A stretch of 64,000 nt of DNA from Harmonia axyridis (taxonomy: Eukaryota; Arthropoda; Insecta; Coleoptera; Coccinellidae), in assembly GCF_914767665.1 (NCBI RefSeq), contig NC_059503.1:54263852-54327851 (forward strand), read 5' to 3'. Below are positions 55,496 through 64,000 of this stretch, piece after piece. Below the pieces are notes generated by a model that was given only the letters and a program-made list of their open reading frames with translations, made no database searches and was not told the origin of the DNA. A program made the position numbers and the translations under genes. Position 1 is the first letter of the stretch. Every line of letters starts with the position of its first letter.

Positions 55496-56894
55496 TATCG
55501 GGTGTCCCAAGGTGAGTGGCCTATTAGATTATTATGGAAACTATTAATGGTAAAAATTTCAAATTTTGAGGATAGATATTTGGCCATATAAGGTATATTT
55601 TTTGAATAATTTCACATTTCCAGTGTTGCCGGATGTACGACAATTTGGCAACAACTTTGTTATTGTTATTTTGAATAGGACATTCGGTATTTCTATTTTT
55701 TTTATGATACTCCATAAAATATTAAATCTATTCACTCTTACTTTTCCATCCCTATCTTCAACGGTTTTTGAGTTATTAATTATTTTTCGAAATTTTAGAT
55801 CAAATTGGCGTATTACGAAAATGACTCTAGTTCGCTCAATATTTGAGATTTAAGTCAGAAATTTTGCAAGTCGTTAGATATTGATCTGATCTGTGTCACT
55901 GCTTTTGAATTACGGTTGTCAATAATACAGGACGGACCAAAAAAATTCATCATTTGCCAAGTTACAAAATTGTGAAAAAGTCTATTTTTTCAAATTAGAC
56001 ACCTAGTATATTTTTCAATTTTTGGAATCAGTACAACACACTCTACAATTTTTCTATTCACGTCCCTATACCTATCACAACTGGATTCCGAGTTATATGC
56101 GTTTATTAGATTTCACATTGATTCAATAAGTGTTAATTTCTTTTGTATTGTTATTTTCTCTTTGTCGTTCATAGATCGATATATCAATGAATCAGTTCAA
56201 TCCATAAATGTCAAAATAAACAATTATTGCCTAACAGGTGTTTTGTTCCGAGGTTTTTCTATAAATAATGGCTCAAGAAAGATATACACATATAACGCAT
56301 ATAACTCGGAATCCAGTTGAGATAGGTTTAGGGACGTGAATAGAAAAATTGTAGAGTGTGTTGTACTGATTCCAAGAATTGAAAAATATACTAGGTGTCT
56401 AATTTGAAAAAATTAACTTTTTCACAATTTTGTAACTTGGCAAATGATGATTTTTTTTGGTCCGTCCTGTATTATTTACAACCATAATTCAAAAGCAGTG
56501 ACACAGATCAGATCAATATCTAACGACTTGCAAAATTTCTGACTTAAATCTCAAATATTGAGCGAACTAGAGTCATTTTCGTAATACGCCAATTTGATCT
56601 AAAATTTCGAAAAATAATTAATAACTCAAAAACCGTTGAAGATAGGGATGGAAAAGTAAGAGTGAATAGATTCGATATTTTATGGAGTATCATAAAAAAA
56701 TAGAAATACCGGATATCCTATTCAAAATAACAAAGTTGTTGCCAAATTGTCGTACATCCGGCAACACTGGAAATGTGAAATTATTTTAAAAATGTACCTT
56801 ACATGGCCAAATATCTATCCTCAAAATTTGAAATCTTTACCATCAATAGTTTCCATAATAATCTAATAGGCCACTCACCTTGGGACACCCGATA
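55496..56894. mobile_element. 1.4-kb foldback element with arms of about 600 bp
   Basis: TATCGGGTGTCCCAAGGTGA at the left is exactly mirrored at 56875-56894, with TA outside both ends (55494-55495 and 56895-56896). Landmarks mirrored along the arms: TTTGGCCATATAAGG / CCTTACATGGCCAAA, GATGTACGACAATTTGGCAA, CAAATTGGCGTATTACGAAA, ACAGGACGGACCAAAAAAA and TGGATTCCGAGTTATATGCG. Arms run to about 56105 and from about 56285, leaving a spacer of about 180 bp. No coding capacity. Likely a non-autonomous TA-targeting element. Confidence 0.9.
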
Positions 56895-56896
56895 TA

Positions 56897-57400
56897 CTGC
56901 CGGAAAATTTAAGCCGAATTTCCATCGCTCAGTGCAGAAATCGAAGCAAGACTGATACCTCGATCCACGAAAATTAGAAAGCTTGTAGTTTGCGAAAATC
57001 CACCGGAAAGAGATCCAACAAAATGCGGGGGACTCAAGAAGCGAAAAGTATCTGGAATACACTGAATATTCATGAGACTGAGTGAATTATAGAAGGACGC
57101 CTCGAGAAAGTCAATCTCCCCGTGGTCTGAACCTCGTTTTAATCGGTTTAGTGTGAAATATATAGCCAACTTTTTAACAGCTCATCACCTGAGGTTTTAT
57201 ACGTCAGAGAACACTTAATTTTCAGCGTTTCCAATCTCTGAGATTAGACAAGAAACGCAGGAGGGGTTGTTTATCACATTTTTTCGAAAGAGGAAAAATC
57301 GATGCATGAAATTTTTACAAGAAAAATTAGATGAGAAAAAAATTTGAAAAATCAAATGTTGTTTTGGAGGATAAATAAATTCCGTTCCGTTGTATTGAAC
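56897..57400. other. No gene recognised
   Basis: Single-copy-looking sequence of average GC. Short minus-strand frames at 56799-57169 run partly into the foldback arm and carry no domain. Confidence 0.4.
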
Positions 57401-57720
57401 TGAATAATGATTGTTAAGCGTTCTTCAATAAGAGGCTTCATTTTGATACTAAAAAAACTAGTATAGCCGCCCCGGCTACGGTTGCTGCACCATAACCTTT
57501 TGATTAAATTTTCCAAGGCCAATTCGCACTTATGTGGCTGAATGTCCTCGATAACTCCACGAATTCCATATTCAAGGTCTTGCATCGATTGTGAAGCATT
57601 GGCATAGATCTATTTTTCACGTGGCTCCAAAGAAAAAAGTCTAAAAGTGTTAAATCACAAGATTTTGGTGGCCAATTGTGATCGAACACAATGCCACATG
57701 TTAATTTTTAACCATAAAGA
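57400..57720 (-). pseudogene. Mariner C-terminal fragment (20-kb family)
   Basis: The minus strand reads HNWPPKSCDLTLLDFFLWSH then VKNRSMP, the third catalytic block (SCDLTPLDFFLW type) and its C-terminal continuation. The end motif CAATAAGAGGCTTCATTTTGAT at 57426 is the family's terminal sequence. The rest of the gene is absent. Closely related to 49.2 and 58.5 kb. Confidence 0.75.
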
Positions 57721-58234
57721 GAAAATTATTCATCAGCCGATGATCAATCAACAATCACCAAATGTGTCTAATCTGCACATTACAAATGAATATTTCTTGC
57801 TGAACATATCATAAAATTGAAAATAGGTCGTCTACCATCAAGGGCTTTCCTTGGAAACATCAAGAATGATGACATTCTAAACTAGGATTACTAAACTGCA
57901 ATAATTTTCGTAGCTCGAAATTCCGACTTGAATCCCAAATTAAGTTATTAAAAAGAATATTCCAGGAAGTCATACAATTAAATCAATACACTATTGTCAG
58001 ATTTGTAATTTTCAATTTTATTTTCAACATGTGATGTGATGTGATGACTAAACATTCAGTTAACAGGAGGACGACTTCATATAAAAGTTAACAACATACC
58101 ATGCAGGCCTCAGAAGATTTCCTCTACTTGTACATGAAGTTCCCAACGATTCACCAGAAGATGACATTCGATCTAGCTATACCGATTCTGTTCAGTGGTG
58201 AGGAAACAATCCATCAATGTAAAAAGTTTTCCAA
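57721..58234. other. No gene seen
   Basis: AT-rich DNA between two mariner relics with no recognisable feature. Confidence 0.4.
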
Positions 58235-59345
58235 GAAGAGGTTTCATTTTGATAATGTGTTTTAATTAGTGCTTTTGCACTAAATTCTAAGAGAAATCAA
58301 TGGATGTTAATTTGATTGTGAAAAAAAGGTATGCAATTAACGATAGAAAACTATAACAGCCAAATGGAAGCTACAGCTACTGTTGCAGCACCATATCCTT
58401 TTCATGAAATTTTCCATGGCCAAACCGCATATTTGTCGTTGCATGTCTTCTATAACTTCACGGATTTCATCTTTAATGTAATGAATCCAATCCAATTGGC
58501 TTAGACCTATCTTTCACTTGGCCCCAAAAAAAAAAAATCTTAAGGTGTTAAATCACAAGATTTCGGTGGCCAATTGTGATCGCCTCTTCGAGAAATAATA
58601 CGACCAGGATATTTTTCTTGCAAAATTCAAATCATTTCGTTGCTTGTAGGGACGTATCGTCATCACGTTGAAAATAAACGTCATCTACATCAATATTTTC
58701 CAATTCTGACCATAAAAATAATTAATCATTGCTCAGTAGCGCAATCCATTTACCGTAACAGTTGCACCAGATGCATTTTCGATAAAGTAACGTCCAATTA
58801 CACCACTAGCCCAAAAACCGCACCAAACAAGGACAAGTTAAGGATGGAAAGTCGTTTCAACAATCATTCTTGGATTTTCCAAGCACAAAATGAGACAATT
58901 CTGATTATTAAGCAGTCTTCGAGTTGAAAATAAGCCTCACCACTGAAGATTATTTTTCGATGAAAATCCGGATCATTTGGGTATATTTCAAGGACACAAT
59001 CAGCGAAGATACGACGTAGGTGGTGATCGACCAGTTTAAGTTCTTGTGTTAGCTGAACTTTAAAACTTCAAAACTTAAATCTTAATACGAAATACTGGGT
59101 AGTCTTATCCCCAAAATCGATGAGGAATCGACAATTCTGGGTTTTCGTAAACACTGAGGATATAACAGCTATATTATCAATTGTTATTGGACCGACGCTT
59201 GCGGTTTCGATTTTTCACATCACTTACGAAAAGTGCTTCACGACGACTTAAAAATGTTTTAGATTTTTGAACTATGACTGCAAAATTTATAACCATTTTT
59301 GTAGTGAATTTAAACAATTTCAATGCGTTGTTCAAATGTTTATCG
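58235..59345 (-). pseudogene. Longest mariner relic of the 20-kb family
   Basis: Starts with the terminal motif AAGAGGTTTCATTTTGATAA at 58239 and runs through the C-terminal part (58380-58500), the third catalytic region (58510-58580; CCAATTGTGATCG as at 57670), the second catalytic region (58640-58700), and the segment matching 20084-20332 (58790-58960; CAAAAACCGCACCAAA, CATTCTTGGATTTTCC). The N-terminal end is near 59345. Stops occur in every frame. Comparing this copy with those at 19.9, 49.0 and 57.4 kb would allow the family order to be worked out. Confidence 0.7.
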
Positions 59346-60266
59346 TTCAATTTTTAGTAATGGCACAGCTTTTGAACACGGATATAGAACTGGCAAAAGT
59401 CCAGATCCGATTTTCCACATACTTTGTCAACTTTGTTCGAAATAGTCAGTATTGTCATGTTAGATTGTGGAAACTTTTCAGCATAGTCAGGGAAATTTGT
59501 TAGGAATGGTAGGTATAGATATCACTAGAGAGTGACTGAATTGAAAAAGCACCTCTATTTAATCATATAGTTCTTCTATCAGAACTGAAAAGAAAGAAAG
59601 AAGAAAATATTCAATATTGGTACTCACTTTTTCTATTTCATCAATTGCGATTACTTCATTATCTCTTCACTACTTTTTGTGATCTCAAGATATTCTCATA
59701 ACTTTCAATTGTTCCTTCTTTCGAGAGCTTTCAGAAAGGATACATTGGCTGAACGGATCTTTTGGGGGAGATTGGGTGATACAGTGCATCATCCTTGACG
59801 GTTATCGAAAGATTCGATTTGGAGTACAAGCTTTGTAAGTTTGTATCTGGTGGAAGATTCGGTGTAGTGGAAGGATTCTGTGACTTATCGGTTGGGGTGT
59901 CTTTCCGCTTTCACAAGAATTTCGAGAGCGATTTCATAAAGAAACTTCAACAGTGGTAGGTTCATCTCACGATGGAATTGAAGGAACAACACCTAAAATG
60001 GCAAAATTTGTGTATTTGAGCGTGTTAATATTTCAACATATTTTCTGAGACCGGTTACTGTCAGGATTGATAATTTATTTGTGGTGCAAAATGGTTCAAT
60101 TCATTATTCAGAAATTATGAGGTCCGTATTTAATAATACATACCAAAATACGAAGTGCCAACATGTTTATTTGATAGAGTATTCAATGAAGTTTCAAGCG
60201 TTCATTGGATTTTGAAGAAACATGATGTACCGGGTGTTCTACTAGACGTAATATGCCAAATAAAAA
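59346..60266. other. No gene seen
   Basis: No element is recognised. A moderately GC-richer part at about 59740-59960 might be host DNA. Confidence 0.35.
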
Positions 60267-61144
60267 AATACAAATATAAATATAAATACAAATATGAATA
60301 AAAATGTTAATATAAATATAAATATAGATATAAATATAAATATAAATATAAATATAAATATAAATATAAATATAAATATAAATATAAATATAAATATAAA
60401 TATAAATATAAATATAAATATAAATATAAATATAAATATAAATATAAATATAAATATGAATATAAATATGAATATAAATATAAATATAAATATAAATATA
60501 AATATAAATATAAATATAAATATAAATATAAATATAAATATAAATATAAATATAAATATAAATATAAATATAAATATAAATATAAATATAAATATAAATA
60601 TAAATATAAATATAAATATAAATATAAATATAAATATAAATATAAATATAAATATAGATATAGATATAGATATAGATATAGATATAGATATAGATATAGA
60701 TATAGATATAGATATAGATATAGATATAGATATAGATATAGATATAGATATAGATATAAATATAAATATAAATATAAATATAAATATAAATATAAATATA
60801 AATATAAATATAAATATAAATATAAATATAAATATAAATATAAATATAAATATAAATATAAATATAAATATAAATATAAATATAAATATAAATATAAATA
60901 TAAATATAAATATAAATATAAATATAAATATAAATATAAATATAAATATAAATATAAATATAAATATAAATATAAATATAAATATAAATATAAATATAAA
61001 TATAAATATAAATATAAATATAAATATAAATATAAATATAAATATAAATATAAATATAAATATAAATATAAATATAAATATAAATATAAATATAAATATA
61101 AATATAAATATAAATATAAATATCAATATGAATATAAATATAAA
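60267..61144 (+). repeat. TATAAA satellite array, left block
   Basis: A hexamer array of about 875 bp, mostly perfect TATAAA with a few TATGAA, TACAAA and TATCAA units near the edges. A homogeneous block of about 17 TATAGA units occupies about 60652-60757. Reading frames through it (Asn-Ile or Phe-Ile repeats) are meaningless. The array resumes at 63590 after the Helitron. Confidence 0.95.
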
Positions 61145-61319
61145 TCTTAATATATATATTTCTTGTGTGCGTGTGTATGTGACTGAACTCCTCCTAAACG
61201 ACTGGACCAATTTTGATGAAATTTTTTGTGTGTGTTCGTGGAGATTCGAGAATGGTTTAGATTTACAGTTTGGTCTACTGGAAAATGTTTTTTCAATTAA
61301 TTTCTTATTTATTAGGAGT

Positions 61320-61790
61320 TGTTGATTTTGGAATGTTTTACATTAGATCCGGCGGACGGCGCTATCATCGCATTCAATATTATTCGATTTCAATTTTAGT
61401 TTGTCCCGACAGATGGTGCTACGATTAATTTGAAAAAAATTTTGTTATTCAATTCATGTGCTGATTAAAATATTAAATGTAATTATTTTTTAAAGAGTTT
61501 TGAAGTGTGTATAAATAATTTTGTGAATTCAGATGTTTTTTTAATTAATTTTTATTTGTAAGGAGTTTTTGATTTTGGAATGTTTTACATCAGATTCGAC
61601 GGATGGCGCTATCATCGCATTCAATATTATTCTATTTTAATTTTAGTTTGTCCCGACAGATAGTGCTACGATCAATTTGAAAAAGTATTTCGTTATTTTG
61701 TGTTATAATTGTGTTATAATTGTGTTATTCAAGTGAAGTTGCTAATTAAAATATTTAATGTCATTAGTTTTCGAAGAGTTCTGAAGTGTA
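61320..61790 (+). repeat. Tandem duplication of about 247 bp in the Helitron 5' region
   Basis: GATTTTGGAATGTTTTACAT starts at about 61325 and 61572; both copies continue through GGCGCTATCATCGCATTCAA and TTAGTTTGTCCCGACAGAT with a few substitutions. Confidence 0.9.
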
Positions 61791-62109
61791 TATAAATTTA
61801 GTGCGGAATCGAAGTGAGTATGTTTTTTATAAATTATCTTTTTTAATTTACACGTGCGTTTATTAACAACCAACATAACCTTCAAGTTTATTTGTGTAGT
61901 TAGAGGATTGAATTTTTTAATTATTTTTATTGACAATTAATTCATTTTTGGAGATATTAAATAAAAAAAAATCACAAAATGCGATTACATGTTCTTTATC
62001 TAAAATTTGTCATAATAAATCTTTTGAGTTAATTAATTAAAAATTCATTATCAATAAGTAACTCATATTCATTGTATATTATTTTGCAATATTTTATTTT
62101 TGTAGAAAA

Positions 62110-63348
62110 ATGCCACGTCCTCGTGGAAGAGCAAGAAATATTGGTCGACGTACTCAGCACGCGCAATTAGTTCATGATCATCGATTGAATAGAACAGTAG
62201 AAGAACATTCTATGGATAATGTAAATTTAAGAGATCGAGCTGCATGTACACGTGCAAATGAAAATTTAGAGCAACGTGCTCAACGTCTTCGTGCTAATAC
62301 ATTAAGACAACGAGAGGCACATCAACGAGCGACCAACGCACATAGAGAACGTAACCAACAGCGAGTACAAGATAATCGAGCATTGGCACGAGCATCACTT
62401 AATCGTCTCGCGTTTGAATATGATCCTGAAATAGATTATTCATCACATGCATTGATCACGATTGGTAGTACGGACAAAGAGTGTCAACATTGTCATGCTT
62501 TCAAGTACAAAGGTGAATCAGCTGGTTTATGTTGCGCATCTGGAAAAATATCACTGCCACCGCTAAAACCACCATCAGAACCTTTAAAAACGCTTTTAGC
62601 TGGAATCACATCTCAATCGAAATTATTTTTACGGAAAATTCGTAAATTAAATTCATGCTTCCAAATGACATCATTTGCAGCAACAAAAATTATTCATAAT
62701 GAAGATGGCCGTAATTTTGAATCCACATTCAAAATTCAAGGCCAAGTATATCACCAAATTGGTTCGTTACTTCCAATGCCTGATGCCGATCCAAAATTTT
62801 TACAAATTTATTTTATGGGGAATGAAGAGCAACAATCACATACACGCTGCGTTTACAACCATATAGAACAGATGGAGGAACCAGAAATTGTGGACATTTT
62901 GGAAAGGTTTTTGCAAAACCATAACCAATTAGTACAATTGTTCAAGACTCTTTCTAACAGACTGCAAAACGATAACTATGTCATTGTTATTAAAGCAGAC
63001 AAAGTACCCTATGGAGAGCACGCAGGCACATATAATGTTCCAACCATTAATGAAATGGAAGTTGTTATGGCTGGTGACCCATGTGAACGTAGAGACATTC
63101 GCATACAACGCAGAGATAATACGATGCAAATACGCTTACAATTTCCGATCCGTTTGGCATATGCTATGACTATTAATAAGTCACAAGGTCAAACGATGAC
63201 ATTTTGTGGCTTAGATTTAGAAAATCCGTGTTTTTCTCACGGCCAATTGTACGTTGCGTGTTCCAGAGTTGGAAAACCATCGAGTTTGTTTGTTTATACT
63301 CCTCATGGACTAACTAAAAATATTGTACATCCAATGGCATTACGATAA
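62110..63348 (+). CDS. Internally deleted Helitron Rep/helicase protein
   Basis: A 412-residue protein on an uninterrupted frame starting at the ATG after AAAAA at 62110. Residues 1-100 are very basic, Arg- and Gln-rich, and likely helical. Residues 125-145 hold a zinc-binding-like motif CQHCHAF...CC. Residues 183-323 match the start of the Helitron Rep N-terminal domain (MTSFAATK, GQVYHQIGSLLP, QIYFMGNEEQQ, YGEHAGTYNVPTINEMEVVM). At about residue 339-343 the sequence jumps to the last helicase motifs: QFPIRLAYAMTINKSQGQTM and YVACSRVGKPSSLFVY. Full-length relatives are roughly 1,300-1,500 residues. The HUH nuclease motif, the catalytic Tyr and the helicase Walker A/B motifs are all missing, so it cannot transpose by itself. 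Confidence 0.9.
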   Translation: MPRPRGRARNIGRRTQHAQLVHDHRLNRTVEEHSMDNVNLRDRAACTRANENLEQRAQRLRANTLRQREAHQRATNAHRERNQQRVQDNRALARASLNRLAFEYDPEIDYSSHALITIGSTDKECQHCHAFKYKGESAGLCCASGKISLPPLKPPSEPLKTLLAGITSQSKLFLRKIRKLNSCFQMTSFAATKIIHNEDGRNFESTFKIQGQVYHQIGSLLPMPDADPKFLQIYFMGNEEQQSHTRCVYNHIEQMEEPEIVDILERFLQNHNQLVQLFKTLSNRLQNDNYVIVIKADKVPYGEHAGTYNVPTINEMEVVMAGDPCERRDIRIQRRDNTMQIRLQFPIRLAYAMTINKSQGQTMTFCGLDLENPCFSHGQLYVACSRVGKPSSLFVYTPHGLTKNIVHPMALR

Positions 63349-63560
63349 ATTAAGTTTTTGTAAATTAAAAAAAAATAAATATATATGTTATAAAATGTTT
63401 TGAGTGCAAGCTTTTTCACCTTTCATTAAAATGAGTTAAAGTTTTCATTTACGATGCTGTTATTTATTTAACAAAGTAATAACTTTTCAATGATAATTTT
63501 CATCAAAGCGGTCCAGATTGTTTCAGCTCATTAAAAAAAGTATGAAATTAAAGACGTGTG

Positions 63561-63589
63561 TACAGGACAACGTCTGTCGGGTCCGCTAG
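63561..63589 (+). other. Helitron 3' terminal hairpin and CTAG end
   Basis: TACAGGACAACGTCTGTCGG then GTCCGCTAG: GGAC can pair with GTCC, and GACA with TGTC, a few bases before the terminal CTAG. A hairpin in this position is the known termination signal for Helitron transposition. Confidence 0.75.
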
Positions 63590-64000
63590 TATAAATATAA
63601 ATATAAATCTAAATATAAATATAAATACAAATATAAATATAACTATAAATATAAATATAAATATAAATATAAATATAAATATAAATATAAATATAAATAT
63701 AAATATAAATATAAATATAAATATAAATATAAATATAAATATAAATATAAATATAAATATAAATATAAATATGAATATAAATATAAATATAAATATAAAT
63801 ATAAATATAAATATAAATATAAATATAAATATAAATATAAATATAAATATAAATATAAATATAAATATAAATATAAATATAAATATAAATATAAATATAA
63901 ATATAAATATAAATATAAGTATAAATATAAATATAAATATAAATATAAATATAAATATAAATATAAATATAAATATAAATATAAATATAAATATAAATAT
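63590..64000 (+). repeat. TATAAA satellite array, right block
   Basis: Continuation of the hexamer array past the Helitron, running off the window. Near the junction there are a few variant units (TCTAAA, TACAAA, TAACTA), and further in TATGAA and TATAAG units; otherwise it is homogeneous. Confidence 0.95.

Larger units (their letters stand above)
61145..63589 (+). mobile_element. Helitron with deleted Rep/helicase gene
   Basis: Rolling-circle transposon of 2,445 bp. The 5' end is TC (TCTTAATATATATATTTCTT) followed by the GACTGAACTCCTCCTAAACG and TTTTGATGAAA region common at insect Helitron 5' ends. The 3' end is CTAG preceded by a small hairpin (GGAC...GTCC). It sits between A and T of the host, as Helitrons do, without a target duplication. 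Both flanks are the TATAAA array and join in register if the element is removed. It encodes one 412-codon protein. Confidence 0.9.

Noticed and set aside
60242..61325. Long open frames of 322 and 343 codons on both strands
   Set aside because: They are translations of the TATAAA array (Phe-Ile and Asn-Ile repeats); a stop-free hexamer makes any length open.

Overview
The window is AT-rich eukaryotic DNA made almost entirely of transposable elements. The mix of an errantivirus-type Gypsy element, a Copia element, Tc1, mauritiana-type mariner and DD41D mariner elements, RTE/Jockey/CR1-like LINEs, hAT and Harbinger non-autonomous elements, foldback elements and a Helitron points to an insect. 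A beetle is plausible but is only a guess. I found no convincing host protein gene, tRNA or rRNA gene, and no CRISPR array. Several GC-richer islands with no repeat signature (about 9.04-9.53, 34.6-34.9, 38.75-39.1, 44.2-44.7, 48.56-48.86 and 52.78-53.1 kb) are the best candidates for host sequence, possibly conserved non-coding DNA.

Layout. 0-4.4 kb: decayed Tc1 (minus), RTE LINE (plus) and two mariner relics. 4.4-9.6 kb: unresolved AT-rich DNA with a 719-bp TA-flanked inverted-repeat element. 9,664-17,103: a complete Gypsy/errantivirus provirus on the minus strand with identical 289-bp LTRs and a CTCG target duplication. gag and pol are open and joined by a likely -1 frameshift site; env is broken by a frame change. 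17.2-19.7 kb: a foldback element interrupted by an hAT-type element. 20,803-22,329: a nearly intact Tc1 element with one stop codon. 23,172-29,887: a Copia element with identical LTRs, an AATAT duplication and a ruined polyprotein, inserted in a MITE.

30-50 kb: LINE 3' fragments (RNase H-bearing type, Jockey, CR1-like and one further family), a second hAT element of the 17-kb family, DD41D mariner copies, and inverted-repeat families. 50.0-52.25 kb: a nest in which an outer inverted-repeat element holds a PIF/Harbinger-like element (TTA duplication) that encodes a MADF-domain fragment and contains an RTE piece. 54-57 kb: an hAT-like element with a perfect 8-bp duplication containing a hairpin MITE, then a 1.4-kb foldback with arms of about 600 bp. 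57.4-59.4 kb: more mariner relics. 60.27-64.0 kb: a TATAAA array of more than 1.2 kb split exactly in register by a 2,445-bp Helitron whose 412-codon ORF is an internally deleted Rep/helicase.

Functionally the window is a record of transposition. Only four insertions look young: the errantivirus, the Copia, the Tc1 and the Helitron. None seems fully autonomous here: env is broken in the errantivirus (its gag-pol may still support internal retrotransposition), the Copia has no intact pol, the Tc1 has a nonsense codon, and the Helitron lacks its HUH and Walker motifs.
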